Shown here one piece after another: positions 8,322-18,263 of a stretch of DNA of 64,000 bases. A program made the position numbers and the translations under genes. Numbering within the stretch: position 1 is the stretch's first letter; every line of letters starts with the position of its first letter. The notes below the pieces were generated by a model that searched no databases, had not been told where the DNA came from, and saw only the letters and a list, made by a program, of their open reading frames with translations. The DNA is from Jannaschia faecimaris (GTDB taxonomy: Bacteria > Pseudomonadota > Alphaproteobacteria > Rhodobacterales > Rhodobacteraceae), in the NCBI RefSeq assembly GCF_900107415.1, contig NZ_FNPX01000004.1, positions 212,644 to 276,643 of the forward strand. Direction: 5' to 3'.

Positions 8322-10735
8322 AGACCGACACACCTGCCAGGTTTTCCGGCACGCAACTGGAATTCATTGCCGCATCGGAAGTGGCAAGCCGCGCAATTCC
8401 TCCGCTTTGGCCCCTTGCATCCTCGGTCGCGGTCAATCCCTTCCTTGGCCAGACGGATCAGACCCTGACTCAGGTTTCCGGGTTATTGGGGCGCGTCGCG
8501 GGAACGCACGTGACGATGCCGAACGACTGGTATCTGACCCGCATCGGCGATGGTACAATTACTGATATGGATCTCACGGAGGCACTTACGCTTGCACCTG
8601 CAGGCGCGCCCGCGAGCATCGAGGCGCTGAAGGCGGCGGCCGCTGCACCGGACGAGGTGCCCCAACCCTTGCCGACGGTCGCGCATTTGGCCCAAGGGGT
8701 GTCGGGCATCGACTGGCCGGGCCTGATCGAAGACCGGATCGGCAACTGGGCCGCGGGCTATTTCGACACGGGACAGGCGTTGTGGCAGGTGACATCCGGG
8801 CGCGATGCCTTCGAGAGTTGGCAGATATTCGCCAGCCGTGACCTGACGCCCGAGATCGCCGGACTGACCGGCTTTGCCGCCACGGTCGCCGCTTTGCCCG
8901 GACGGTCGCGCAGTGCGTTGTCGCTGGCCTGCGATGCGCTTGGCCTGGCACCGGATGCCTGTGCTACCTATTTTCACCAGTTGCTTCTGGGGCAGGGGGG
9001 CTGGTCACAGGTGGCGCGGCAACGTCTTTGGCAGGCGGAGTTGAAGGGGCAGACGGACCCGATCACCACGGACATGCTGACGATCCGCCTGATCTGGGAA
9101 CAGGCGTTGCTGGCGCAATACGCGCCGCAGATCGGGGCGCGCTGGTCCGAGGTTTGTGCCGCACATGCCTCCCCGTCCGAACCCACGGCAGCCCAGGTCG
9201 CCGCTGGCGTCCTTCAGGACGCGGCCGAGCGGGCCGCCCAGCGTACCTTGGCCGGGGTCCTGTCCGCGCCTGCGCAGGACACGCCGCAGGAACGGCCCGC
9301 GCTTCAAGCGGCGTTCTGCATCGACGTGCGGTCCGAAGTCTTCCGCCGCGCGTTGGAAAGCCTCGATCCTTCCATCCAGACGATTGGATTTGCAGGGTTC
9401 TTCGGTCTGACGCCCGCACATCGGGACTTTGCTTCGGACGTTGATGAAGCGCGGTTGCCAGTTCTGCTCAATCCCGGATTACACAGCACGGCCACCAGTT
9501 CCGATAACGCCGATGCCGATCAATCTGCCCGGCTGAGGGCCCGTGCCGAACGCGCATGGGGCCGGTTCAAACTGGCGGCCGTGTCCTCGTTCGCCTTCGT
9601 GGAGGCGACCGGCCCGGTCTATGTCGGGAAGCTTTTGCGCGATGCCCTGCGCCGACCGTCAGGTTCGGGGGATGTCGACTTTCAACCCCACTTCAGCGAC
9701 GACTTCGCCTTGTCGGATCGGGTCGCCGCCGCGGCAACCATCCTGCGCGCCATGTCGCTGACCGACAACTTCGCGCCGCTGGTCCTGCTGGTCGGTCACG
9801 GGGCGAGTGTGGTGAACAATCCCCATGCCAGTGCCCTGCATTGCGGTGCCTGTGGCGGCTACAAGGGTGACGTCAACGCGCGGCTTCTTGCCGGTATGCT
9901 AAACGATGCGGACCTTCGCACCGGACTGGAGGAACAGGGGATCACGATCCCGGCCGATACCGTTTTCGTCGGGGCGCTGCACGATACGACTACGGATGCG
10001 GTCTCGCTTTATGATGCCGATACCGGGATTTCCGCGCCGAAGACAGTGGTCGAACAAGCAAAGGGCTGGTTGGCCAAAGCGGCCAAGGTCGCCCGGACGG
10101 AGCGAGCCCTGCGCCTGCCGCGCGCCGACGGTGAGGCCACGATCACCAACCGGAGCGTCGACTGGGCCGAGACACGGCCCGAATGGGCCTTGGCGGGATG
10201 TAACGCCTTCATCGCGGCCCCCCGCAAACGGACCCGCGGCAAGGCGCTGGGCGGTCGGGCATTCCTGCACGACTACGACTGGACCGGGGATGACGGATTT
10301 GGTGTTCTGGAACTGATCCTGACGGCACCTGTCGTCGTCGCCAGCTGGATTAGCCTGCAATACTACGGCTCGGTCGTGGCACCTGACATGTTCGGCGCGG
10401 GCAACAAACTGCTGCACAATGTGACCGGCGGCATCGGTGTGGTCGAAGGCAACGGCGGCAACCTGCGCGTCGGCCTGCCGTGGCAATCGGTGCACGACGG
10501 CGAAAACTTCGCGCATGACCCGCTGCGGTTGTCGATCTGCGTGGAAGCCCCGGCCGAGGCTGTCTCGGATATCCTTGCCCGCCACTCCGAGGTACGCGCC
10601 CTGTTCGACAACCGCTGGCTGCACCTTTTCTTGTTGGATGGCAATGGTCAGATCGCACAACGCTATGCGGGCGACCTTGAATGGTCTGAATTCGGTGATC
10701 AATCAGGGCTGGCGGCGCAGGTCGTCGCGGCGTGA
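8318..10735 (+). CDS. dabA: DabA-type (DUF2309/UPF0753) zinc subunit of inorganic carbon transporter
   Basis: This 805-residue protein belongs to PF10070, the DabA family. DabA carries a beta-carbonic-anhydrase-like zinc site and is believed to hydrate CO2 one-way into bicarbonate with energy from DabB. The expected zinc/active-site residues are present: Cys334 and Asp336 in [10 protein letters not shown], His494 in LVGHGAS, and Cys509 in LHCGACGG. The His-Cys spacing of 15 matches the characterised Halothiobacillus protein. It overlaps dabB by 4 nt. An 18-bp palindrome follows the stop. The protein is intact and likely functional. No carboxysome or RuBisCO genes are in the window. Confidence 0.93.
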   Translation: MKTDTPARFSGTQLEFIAASEVASRAIPPLWPLASSVAVNPFLGQTDQTLTQVSGLLGRVAGTHVTMPNDWYLTRIGDGTITDMDLTEALTLAPAGAPASIEALKAAAAAPDEVPQPLPTVAHLAQGVSGIDWPGLIEDRIGNWAAGYFDTGQALWQVTSGRDAFESWQIFASRDLTPEIAGLTGFAATVAALPGRSRSALSLACDALGLAPDACATYFHQLLLGQGGWSQVARQRLWQAELKGQTDPITTDMLTIRLIWEQALLAQYAPQIGARWSEVCAAHASPSEPTAAQVAAGVLQDAAERAAQRTLAGVLSAPAQDTPQERPALQAAFCIDVRSEVFRRALESLDPSIQTIGFAGFFGLTPAHRDFASDVDEARLPVLLNPGLHSTATSSDNADADQSARLRARAERAWGRFKLAAVSSFAFVEATGPVYVGKLLRDALRRPSGSGDVDFQPHFSDDFALSDRVAAAATILRAMSLTDNFAPLVLLVGHGASVVNNPHASALHCGACGGYKGDVNARLLAGMLNDADLRTGLEEQGITIPADTVFVGALHDTTTDAVSLYDADTGISAPKTVVEQAKGWLAKAAKVARTERALRLPRADGEATITNRSVDWAETRPEWALAGCNAFIAAPRKRTRGKALGGRAFLHDYDWTGDDGFGVLELILTAPVVVASWISLQYYGSVVAPDMFGAGNKLLHNVTGGIGVVEGNGGNLRVGLPWQSVHDGENFAHDPLRLSICVEAPAEAVSDILARHSEVRALFDNRWLHLFLLDGNGQIAQRYAGDLEWSEFGDQSGLAAQVVAA

Positions 10736-10743
10736 ATGCGCAA

Positions 10744-10761
10744 GCCCCAAAATTTTGGGGC
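10744..10761. repeat. Palindrome after dabA (possible terminator stem)
   Basis: GCCCCAAAATTTTGGGGC is a perfect 18-bp palindrome starting 8 nt after the dabA stop. Flanking CAAG/CCTTG can extend it. There is no U-run, so it may be a bidirectional weak terminator or an mRNA-end stabiliser between convergent dabA and the GST gene. Confidence 0.45.
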
Positions 10762-10892
10762 CTTGCTGCACATTACGGGAACCACGCGCTCTCTCTAGCG
10801 ATGCGTGGTATCCGCACTTCCGGTGCGGTGCACGGGTGTCTTGAGGCCATGCCGGCACCGACAGAACAGAGGCGGAATTCAACTGCCGCCTG

Positions 10893-11594
10893 TCAGGCCA
10901 CGGGCAAGCACCCTTTTCCATACAGACCAGGTGCCGCAACTCCGTAGGCTTCCGCGCGTTTGAACGCGGCACGTGCCCGAAGCCGTTCCAGGTACGCAAG
11001 TGTGAGGGGCGACTTTCCCGCATCCAGATCCATGATGCCCCAGTTGTGGAAGGTGTGCAGGCTCCAACCACAGGTCGTATCGGCCACGCTGAAGCCACTT
11101 GCCAGAAGGTAGTCGTTTTGACGGTCTTCGAAATGTGCCTCGAACCGGTCGATAGTTGCACTGAACACGCCGCGCATCGGATCGACCACGCGGTCCCTCA
11201 GCTCATCACGGGAGAGATCCCGATCCATGAGCGTAGGCATCAGCGGAACGCGGAGCGTGATGGCGGTCTCGGCCATTGCGATCCACTGCAGAACTTCGAT
11301 CCTTTCCTCGGTCGTTCCGAACAGACATTGCCGCTTCCCCAACCGCTCGGCGACGATTTGCGAAATGACACCCGACTCGGAGATCTCCTGCCCATCCATC
11401 AGGAGCGTCGGAAGCTTGTGCGAATGAACCACGCCGTGTTCACGCATTTGCGGGCCGTATGGTTCGCCAGGCCGCAGCATACAGACCTCGAAATCGATGT
11501 CGCCAAGCTCCTCGAGCAGCCAGATGCATCGAAACGCCCGGGATTGCGCAAACCCCGGAACGGTAACGTGGAACAGTCGGGGTGGCGATGCCAT
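10893..11594 (-). CDS. Glutathione S-transferase family protein
   Basis: The product is 233 residues with a thioredoxin-like N-terminal GST domain (SRAFRCIWLLEELG, then HKLPTLLMDGQEISESGVISQIVAERLG with the Glu-Ser glutathione-binding pair). A helical C-terminal domain follows. These enzymes conjugate or reduce electrophiles with glutathione in the cytoplasm, but subfamily and substrate cannot be told from sequence alone. It stands alone between dabA (convergent) and the PLP decarboxylase operon, with 140 bp of non-coding DNA upstream. Confidence 0.88.
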   Translation of the reverse strand: MASPPRLFHVTVPGFAQSRAFRCIWLLEELGDIDFEVCMLRPGEPYGPQMREHGVVHSHKLPTLLMDGQEISESGVISQIVAERLGKRQCLFGTTEERIEVLQWIAMAETAITLRVPLMPTLMDRDLSRDELRDRVVDPMRGVFSATIDRFEAHFEDRQNDYLLASGFSVADTTCGWSLHTFHNWGIMDLDAGKSPLTLAYLERLRARAAFKRAEAYGVAAPGLYGKGCLPVA

Positions 11595-11734
11595 TCGCGC
11601 CTTCCTTCAGAAACAGGATGGCAGGCTAATCGGCGACGTCGCTGCGGGACAACCCGTCCGGACACGCGCGTTTGGAATATCGCCTAGTCCAAACTCTCAT
11701 GGACGATGGGGTGCCTTGGCCCGGCCCGCCGCCT

Positions 11735-13117
11735 TCAGCGCAGCTCCCGGATCACGTGCAGCGCCCCCATCACGTCGTCGCGCGTGCAATCCCAAGTCCC
11801 GCAAGTGAAGCGGATGACGAACCGGCCCGCGTGTTTCGTTTGCGTCAGGTAGATGCGCCCATCCGCGTTGATCCGTGTCAGCAGGGCTTCGGTCGCTGCA
11901 TCCCCCTCGGTCAGCGCGAAGGTGAACAGCGACAGGCGCGGCTCGGTCACGATGTCGATGCCCGCCTCGGCGCGCAGCATTTCGCATAACTCCCGCGTCC
12001 AGGCGACGTGATTGCGGATCCGCGACCGCACCCCGTCCAGCCCATGCGCCCGCAGAACGAACCACAGTTTCAGCGCCCGCATCCGGCGACCCAGCGGCAC
12101 CGTCCATTCGTTAAAATTGACGACCTCCTCGGCCTCCAACGTCTCCAGAAACGACGGGCGCAGTCCCATCGTGCGGATCTGGTCCACGGGGTCGCGGATG
12201 AACTGAACCGCGCAGTCGAACTGGGCACCCATCCACTTGTGCGGATTGAAGACGAGCGAGTCGCACGCTTCCGCGCCCGCCATAAGGGGGTGAAACTCGG
12301 GGCAGACCATGGCAGACCCGGCCCAGGCGGCGTCCACATGCGTCATCAGGTCGTGCGCACGCGCCACGGGCAGACAGGCCGCGATGTCGTCAAAGGCCCC
12401 GACCGCAGTGCCGCCCGAACAGAACACGATGCCTGCGGGCACATACCCCGCGCTCAGGTCGGCCTCGATGGCCGAGCGGAGCGCCTTCGGATCCATCGAC
12501 AGATCGTCGCGGGTCCCGACCTTGACCAGATTGTCCTGCCCGATGCCTGCCAGTCGCACGGCCTTGTCGACCGACGTGTGGGTCTGTGCGCTGGCATAGA
12601 TCCGTAGGCGGGGCTGCCCCGACAGACCCTCGGTCAGGCCCGCGAAGTTCAACGCCCGTTCCCGCATGGTCAGCACGGCCGACAGGGTTGCGGTTGTCGC
12701 GCTGTCGTGGATCGTGCCGGTCCAACCCTGGGGCATGTCCAGCGCGCGCAGCAACCAGCGGATCATGCCCTGCTCAAGTTCGGTCGCGGCGGGCGACGTC
12801 TGCCAAAGCATGCCCTGCGCCCCGATTCCCGAGATCAACTGCTCGGCCAGTATCGAGGCGGGTGCCGCGTTGGCAGGAAAATAGGCAAAGAAGCGGGGGT
12901 GCTGCCAGTGGGTCAGCGCGCCGGGGATCAGGGCCTCGAAATCGGCGAAGATCGTCTCGGGCGGCTCGGGCGCGTCGGGGGCCGCCTGAGGCAGTTGCGC
13001 CAGAACCTCGCCCGGCACGACGGGCGCACGCACCGGCCTGTCACGAAGCCCGGCGTGATAGACCGTGATCCAGTCGGCAGCGCGCTTGGACCAGTGGTTC
13101 AGATCATCGTGGTTCAT
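11735..13117 (-). CDS. Pyridoxal-dependent amino-acid decarboxylase (aromatic L-amino-acid decarboxylase-like, group II)
   Basis: The 460-residue PLP enzyme is of the DOPA/tyrosine/glutamate decarboxylase group. The PLP lysine is Lys294 in VFNPHKWMGAQFDC. Other signatures are HWQHPRFFAYFPAN, the histidine segment YASAQTHTSVDKA, and HVDAAWAGSAMVCPEF with the cofactor aspartate. The start at 13117 (MNHDDLNHW) has GGGGTG just upstream. A longer frame to 13282 overlaps the upstream gene and is rejected. It is the last gene of a leftward trio with an aminotransferase and a PEP-mutase-like lyase. The substrate is probably an aromatic amino acid, but this is family-level inference. Confidence 0.88.
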   Translation of the reverse strand: MNHDDLNHWSKRAADWITVYHAGLRDRPVRAPVVPGEVLAQLPQAAPDAPEPPETIFADFEALIPGALTHWQHPRFFAYFPANAAPASILAEQLISGIGAQGMLWQTSPAATELEQGMIRWLLRALDMPQGWTGTIHDSATTATLSAVLTMRERALNFAGLTEGLSGQPRLRIYASAQTHTSVDKAVRLAGIGQDNLVKVGTRDDLSMDPKALRSAIEADLSAGYVPAGIVFCSGGTAVGAFDDIAACLPVARAHDLMTHVDAAWAGSAMVCPEFHPLMAGAEACDSLVFNPHKWMGAQFDCAVQFIRDPVDQIRTMGLRPSFLETLEAEEVVNFNEWTVPLGRRMRALKLWFVLRAHGLDGVRSRIRNHVAWTRELCEMLRAEAGIDIVTEPRLSLFTFALTEGDAATEALLTRINADGRIYLTQTKHAGRFVIRFTCGTWDCTRDDVMGALHVIRELR

Positions 13118-13124
13118 TTCACCC

Positions 13125-13928
13125 CTACCTTGCACCGTCTTCCAGATAGCCGTCCACTTCACCGCTGCCGATGCCGCCAAGTTTGGTAAAGTTGCCCGCG
13201 CCGAACATGTCGTGCGCGGCATCGCGGATCGTCTGGTGCGTCGCCCGCGCCAATGCGGACCCCAAGGAAATGCGCGCAACACCGGCGGCGGCGAATTCGT
13301 CGCGCGTGGTCTGCGTCCAGGGTCCGGCGGCCAGCGCGTTCACTGGGGCGGTGACAGCGGCGCAGATCCGCGTCAGCCCCTCAAGTGTTTCAGGCATCGG
13401 TACATAGAGGACGTCCGCCCCCGCCGCTTCGAACGCTTGAATGCGGGCAATCGCCTCTTCGATGTCATACGCCCCGGTCATCACCCCGTCGGCGCGGGCG
13501 CAGAAGACGAAATCATGGTTTGCCCGCCGCGCCTCGGCCACTGCTGCTTTCACCCGCGCAACGCTTACCGTCAGGCCATAGGCCGCGCCGTCCGCGTCCA
13601 CATCCTCGATACAGCACCCGGCCAGTCCCGCACGCGCGGCTTCAGCAACGGTGTCGGCGGCATCCGACGGCTCGGGGCCGAAGCCATCCTCAAGATCGGC
13701 GGAGACCGGGCACTTCAGATGATTGGCCAGATCCTTGGCATGCGCTATCGCTTCCGTTCGGGACACGCGCCCACCGTCAGGTAGGCCCCGTGTGAAGGCA
13801 AATCCGGCCGAAGATGTGGCGATTGCCTGCGCCCCAAGCGCCCGCAGCATCCGGGCCGACCCGACGTCCCATGCGTTGGCAAGAATGAACGGATTGCCGG
13901 GTTGGTGCAGGGCACGGAAGTCACTCAT
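13125..13928 (-). CDS. Isocitrate lyase/PEP mutase superfamily protein
   Basis: This 267-residue TIM-barrel protein is of the ICL/PEPM superfamily (2-methylisocitrate lyase / carboxyphosphonoenolpyruvate mutase-like). Visible are NAWDVGSARML, SADLEDGFGPEP (metal-binding Asp/Glu region), GCCIEDVDADG and FCARADGV. The KKCGH catalytic loop of true isocitrate and methylisocitrate lyases is not present, so this is the common oxaloacetase/PEPM-like subgroup of unknown substrate. The start at 13928 overlaps the upstream aminotransferase stop (ATGA), and the stop is 7 nt before the decarboxylase start. The three genes form one operon. Confidence 0.88.
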   Translation of the reverse strand: MSDFRALHQPGNPFILANAWDVGSARMLRALGAQAIATSSAGFAFTRGLPDGGRVSRTEAIAHAKDLANHLKCPVSADLEDGFGPEPSDAADTVAEAARAGLAGCCIEDVDADGAAYGLTVSVARVKAAVAEARRANHDFVFCARADGVMTGAYDIEEAIARIQAFEAAGADVLYVPMPETLEGLTRICAAVTAPVNALAAGPWTQTTRDEFAAAGVARISLGSALARATHQTIRDAAHDMFGAGNFTKLGGIGSGEVDGYLEDGAR

Positions 13929-15004
13929 GTCGTCGTCTCCTTGGCGAAGGTCAGAAGGGTGTCGAGGGCGATCAGCAGTTCGTCGCCGGGCCGGGTCAGG
14001 GCAAGCCGGACATGACCGGTCGCCGCCTCGCCGAAACTCTCGCCCGGCATGACAGCGATGCGGTGCCGATCCAGCAAGGCGCGCGCAAAGGCGGTCCCAG
14101 TCATGCCGCAGGCGCGGACGTCCAGTATCAGGTACATCGCCCCGCCGGACGGTATCACGCCCACGGTCTGTTGTCGCGCCAACCGCGCCAGGCAGGCATC
14201 CCGACGGTGGCGGAAGGGCGCGGCGATCCGCGCTTCGAACGCATCGCCCAAGGCTAGCGCGTGCAATGCCGCGCCCTGTATGTAGCCGGGCGGCCCATAA
14301 GTCGTCGTGTTGCACAGGTCCGCAGCCCCGGCGATGGCATCGACCGGCCCTACCAGCCATCCCAGACGGCTGCCCGTCATTGCATGACCCTTGGACATCG
14401 ACCCCACTACCAGCCTACGCGCCGCCATATCCGGCAAGGCACGCGGGCTAAGGTGCGGGCCGGTCCAGACCTGTGCGTCATACACCTCGTCGGAAATGAG
14501 CCAGAGGTCGCGCGTGCGGGCCAGGTCGGCGGCACGCGGCTGAAACCCATCCTCGGGGCGCGCGCGCACCGGAACCGGAACCAGGCCCGCAGCACGAGCG
14601 GTCGCTGGGTTGGAGGTATAGAAAGGATCGGGAAACAGGACATGCGCCCCCGGATCGGCGATCGTCATGCAGGTGGCGAACAGCGCGAACTGCCCGCCCA
14701 TCGTGAGGGCCACGTTGTCGCGCGTGGTTGTCACACCGGTCCGGGCCTGCACCCGCGCCGCGATCGCATCGCGCAGGGCAGGTGTCCCCGTCAGGGGCGC
14801 GTAACCGGTGTGGCCCGCCCGCGCCGACGCCGCCAGCGCGTCCAGGATCACCGGATTCGTCCCCGTGTCATGTTGCCCCACAGTCATGTCGATCACGGCC
14901 GCGCCTGCATCGCGCAGCGCACGGGCGGCGGAATAGATGGCCCAGCCGTCCCGGGTCTGGGCGATGCTGCGAACGCGGGTGGACGTCATGCTCATGGCCA
15001 GCAT
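13925..15004 (-). CDS. Class I/II PLP aminotransferase with internal loss of the NPTG segment
   Basis: The fold type I aminotransferase is recognisable from GYAPLTGTPALRDAIA, NVALTMGGQFALFATC, FPDPFYTSNPAT, WLISDEVYDAQVW, the PLP lysine in VVGSMSKGHAMTGSRLGW, and VMPGESFGEAATGHVRLALT. At 359 residues it is short for the family (about 385-400). The segment between QPRAADLA and RTRDLWLISDEVY lacks the ~34 residues that normally carry the NSPNNPTG motif, whose asparagine contacts the PLP ring. The frame is intact across the gap, so this looks like an in-frame deletion and the enzyme may be inactive. Starts at 15004, 14995 or 14989 are all possible. It overlaps the downstream lyase by 4 nt. Confidence 0.82.
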   Translation of the reverse strand: MLAMSMTSTRVRSIAQTRDGWAIYSAARALRDAGAAVIDMTVGQHDTGTNPVILDALAASARAGHTGYAPLTGTPALRDAIAARVQARTGVTTTRDNVALTMGGQFALFATCMTIADPGAHVLFPDPFYTSNPATARAAGLVPVPVRARPEDGFQPRAADLARTRDLWLISDEVYDAQVWTGPHLSPRALPDMAARRLVVGSMSKGHAMTGSRLGWLVGPVDAIAGAADLCNTTTYGPPGYIQGAALHALALGDAFEARIAAPFRHRRDACLARLARQQTVGVIPSGGAMYLILDVRACGMTGTAFARALLDRHRIAVMPGESFGEAATGHVRLALTRPGDELLIALDTLLTFAKETTT

Positions 15005-15217
15005 GGGGACACGGGCGCGCGGTGACTGTCAAACCCTGAACGCCTCGTTCTGGGAGGCCGCGCTCTTGGCAGGGTCTGAGGGGCGTGCTAGGGCGCGCCC
15101 ATGGGTATCACGAACTGCATTATCTGCACGCACCGAACCCGCTGAACTGATTTCGGCGGGCCGCGGGCCTGCCGTGTCGAACCGGCTGCCCCTCCGCCAC
15201 TGACAGGAGCCGCGCCG

Positions 15218-16585
15218 ATGAACGCGCCGACCACCATGCCCACGATCCGCCTACGCAATTCCCTGACCCGCGAGGTCGAGGATTTCGCACCGCTTGATGC
15301 GTCGAACGTGCGCCTCTACCTCTGCGGGCCGACGGTCTATGACCGCGCGCATCTGGGCAATGCGCGCAACGTGATCCTATTCGACCTGCTCACGCGCCTT
15401 TTGCGCCATGACTACGGTGCCGACGCTGTCACCTATGTGCGCAACGTCACCGACGTCGAAGACAAGATCAACGACCGCGCCGCCGAAACGGGCCGCGAAA
15501 TCCGCGACATCACCGACGAGACGCTGGGCTGGTTTCACGATGACATGGGCGCCCTGGGCAACCTGCCGCCCGACTTTGAGCCCCGCGCGACCGAATACAT
15601 CGGCGAGATGGTGGAGATGATCGAAGGGTTGATCGCATCGGGCCACGCCTATGCTGCGGAAGGCCACGTGCTCTTCTCGGTCGCGTCCTACGACGGCTAC
15701 GGCAAGCTCTCGGGCAGGTCCGTCGATGACATGATCGCCGGTGCGCGCGTCGAGGTGGCCCCCTACAAGCGCGACCCGATGGATTTTGTATTGTGGAAAC
15801 CCTCCGGCGACGATGAGCCGGGGTGGGAAACGTCGCTGGGCTACGGTCGTCCCGGCTGGCACATCGAATGCTCCGCCATGTCCAAAGCGCTGCTGGGCAC
15901 CTCCTTTGACATCCATGGCGGCGGTAACGACCTGATGTTTCCGCACCACGAGAACGAGCGCGCGCAATCGTGCTGCGCCGATCCCGGCGCGGGCTTCGCG
16001 CAGGTCTGGCTCCACAACGAGATGCTGCTGGTCGAGGGCAAGAAAATGTCCAAGTCCCTCGGCAATTTCTTCACTGTGCGTGATCTGCTCGACAAGGGGG
16101 TGCCGGGCGAAGTGATCCGCTTCGTGTTCCTGTCGTCGCACTATACTAAGCCGATGGACTGGACCGAGGAAAAGGCACGCGAGGCCGAAGTCACGCTGCG
16201 CAAATGGCACGCCATCGCTGAACCCGGTGGCACGCCCGATGCCGCCGTTTTGGCGGCGCTGCGCGACGACCTGAATGCGCCGGGTGCCATCGCGGAGCTG
16301 CACCGCATCGCCAAGGCCGGTGACGGCGCGACGCTGATGGCGTCGGCGGCGCTTCTGGGGTTGCTGGAAGACGGGATGGGCGATTGGCTCGACACGGGCG
16401 ACGATACGCTGGTCGAGGCGGTACTCGCCGCGCGGCTTGCCGCGCGCGCTGAAAAGGACTGGGCCCGCGCCGACGCGCTGCGCGACGCGCTGCTGGCTGC
16501 GGGCGTCGTGGTAACCGACGGCAAGGGCAAGGGTTGGGAGGCCGGGCCGGGCTTCGACCCCGCGAAATTGGAGGGTCTGGTATGA
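15218..16585 (+). CDS. cysS: Cysteinyl-tRNA synthetase
   Basis: CysS charges tRNA-Cys in the cytoplasm. The 455-residue class I synthetase shows [18 protein letters not shown] (HIGH-like site with zinc-ligand cysteine), [29 protein letters not shown] and [13 protein letters not shown] (KMSKS). The C-terminal DALR-type helical domain ends in [23 protein letters not shown]. The length is normal. An internal alternative start MPTIRLRN exists a few residues in. It is divergent from the aminotransferase, with 213 bp between them, and is followed by cimA after 67 bp. Confidence 0.97.
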   Translation: MNAPTTMPTIRLRNSLTREVEDFAPLDASNVRLYLCGPTVYDRAHLGNARNVILFDLLTRLLRHDYGADAVTYVRNVTDVEDKINDRAAETGREIRDITDETLGWFHDDMGALGNLPPDFEPRATEYIGEMVEMIEGLIASGHAYAAEGHVLFSVASYDGYGKLSGRSVDDMIAGARVEVAPYKRDPMDFVLWKPSGDDEPGWETSLGYGRPGWHIECSAMSKALLGTSFDIHGGGNDLMFPHHENERAQSCCADPGAGFAQVWLHNEMLLVEGKKMSKSLGNFFTVRDLLDKGVPGEVIRFVFLSSHYTKPMDWTEEKAREAEVTLRKWHAIAEPGGTPDAAVLAALRDDLNAPGAIAELHRIAKAGDGATLMASAALLGLLEDGMGDWLDTGDDTLVEAVLAARLAARAEKDWARADALRDALLAAGVVVTDGKGKGWEAGPGFDPAKLEGLV

Positions 16586-16652
16586 TCACACCAACGTCCG
16601 ACGTGGATCACCCGTGGATCACCCGTTCTGAACACCTCGGCGGATCGGCGCT

Positions 16653-18254
16653 ATGACGGAACGGCTCTACCTTTACGACACCACCCTTCGCGACGGTCAA
16701 CAGACGCAAGGCGTTCAATTCTCGGCCAGCGAAAAGGTCGAGATCGCGAAGATGCTCGATGCGCTGGGCGTCGATCATATCGAAGGGGGGTGGCCCGGTG
16801 CGAACCCCACGGACAGCGATTTTTTCGCCGCTGCGCCAGAGACTTCCGCGACGATGACGGCCTTCGGCATGACCAAGCGCGTGGGCCGTTCTGCGGAAAA
16901 CGACGACGTCCTCGCCGCCGTGATCAACGCGGGCACGCCCGCCGTCTGCCTTGTCGGCAAGACGCATCCCTTCCACGTCCGCACAGCGCTGGGCGTGACG
17001 CTGGAGGAAAACCTGGGTGCCATCCGCGCCTCCATAGAACACCTCGTAACCAAGCGACGCGAAGCGCTTTTTGACTGCGAACACTTCTTTGACGGATACA
17101 ACGAAGACCCCGATTACGCTGTCGCCTGCGCCAAGGCCGCCCTTGATGCCGGGGCACGTTGGGTCGTGCTGTGCGATACCAACGGCGGCACGATGCCCGC
17201 CCGCATCGCTGAAGTGGTGCGCGCCGTGATTTCCGCCGGAATTCCCGGGGATAGGCTGGGTATCCATACGCACAACGATACCGAACAGGCGGTCGCCGCA
17301 TCGCTCGCCGCGATCGAGGCGGGCGCGCGGCAGGTGCAGGGCACGCTGAACGGCCTGGGCGAGCGCTGCGGCAACGCAAACCTCATGTCGCTGATCCCGA
17401 CACTGCTCCTTAAGGAGCCGTTCGCCAGCCGCTATGAGACTGGTGTGAATAGGGAAAACCTTCCCCACCTGATGAAGGTCTCGCAGCGGCTTGACGATAT
17501 TCTGAACCGCGTGCCACGGCGCGAAGCGGCCTATGTCGGGGCTTCGGCCTTCGCGCACAAGGCGGGGCTGCACGCGAGTGCGATTTTGAAGGACCCGACC
17601 ACCTACGAACACGTCCCGCCCGAGGCGGTCGGCAACGCGCGCATCGTTCCAATGTCGAACCAGGCGGGCCTGTCAAACTTGCGGAAAAGACTGACCGATC
17701 TAGGGCTTGATGGTGCCCCGGATCAGTTGCGCCGTATCCTGGAGGTCGTAAAGGCGCGGGAAGATGCGGGCTACGCCTACGACATCGCACCCGCCAGTTT
17801 CGAACTGATCGCACGGGAAGAGCTGGGCCTGATGGTCGAGGCCTTTGAGGTCAAACGTTACCGCGTCACCGTGGAGCGGCGGAAGAACAAGTACGACCAG
17901 ATGGTCACCGTCTCGGAGGCGGTCGTGGTGGTGAAGGTTGACGGCGAGAAGCGCCTGTCGGTCTCGGAATCGATGGACGAAACCGGAAGCGATCGTGGCC
18001 CGGTCAACGCTCTGTCCAAGGCGCTGGCCAAAGACCTTGGGCCATTGCAGGAGCGTATTGCCGACATGCGCCTTAAGGATTTCCGCGTGCGTATCATGCA
18101 GGGCGGAACCGAGGCCGTAACCCGCGTCATCATTGATCATGAAGACGACGCGGGCCGCCGCTGGTCCACCGTGGGTGTATCGCCGAACATTGTGGACGCC
18201 AGTTTCGAGGCGCTGCTGGATGCGGTGCGCTGGAAGTTGTGCCAGCCGGACTAG
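16653..18254 (+). CDS. cimA: (R)-citramalate synthase
   Basis: CimA condenses acetyl-CoA with pyruvate to citramalate, feeding 2-oxobutyrate and isoleucine synthesis independently of threonine. The 533-residue product has the DRE-TIM barrel start LYDTTLRDGQQTQGVQFS and DHIEGGWPGANPTD, which distinguishes CimA from LeuA. It also shows GIHTHNDTEQAVAASLAAIEAGARQVQGTLNGLGERCGN for metal binding and catalysis. A C-terminal LeuA-type regulatory domain spans about residues 400-530. It is co-oriented with cysS and the next gene, which starts 9 nt after its stop. Confidence 0.94.
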   Translation: MTERLYLYDTTLRDGQQTQGVQFSASEKVEIAKMLDALGVDHIEGGWPGANPTDSDFFAAAPETSATMTAFGMTKRVGRSAENDDVLAAVINAGTPAVCLVGKTHPFHVRTALGVTLEENLGAIRASIEHLVTKRREALFDCEHFFDGYNEDPDYAVACAKAALDAGARWVVLCDTNGGTMPARIAEVVRAVISAGIPGDRLGIHTHNDTEQAVAASLAAIEAGARQVQGTLNGLGERCGNANLMSLIPTLLLKEPFASRYETGVNRENLPHLMKVSQRLDDILNRVPRREAAYVGASAFAHKAGLHASAILKDPTTYEHVPPEAVGNARIVPMSNQAGLSNLRKRLTDLGLDGAPDQLRRILEVVKAREDAGYAYDIAPASFELIAREELGLMVEAFEVKRYRVTVERRKNKYDQMVTVSEAVVVVKVDGEKRLSVSESMDETGSDRGPVNALSKALAKDLGPLQERIADMRLKDFRVRIMQGGTEAVTRVIIDHEDDAGRRWSTVGVSPNIVDASFEALLDAVRWKLCQPD

Positions 18255-18263
18255 GTCAGGATC

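Noticed and set aside
13125..14360. Extended 411-aa frame for the PEP-mutase-like protein
   Set aside because: The extra N-terminal part is the aminotransferase gene in another frame; the ATG at 13928 gives the normal length.
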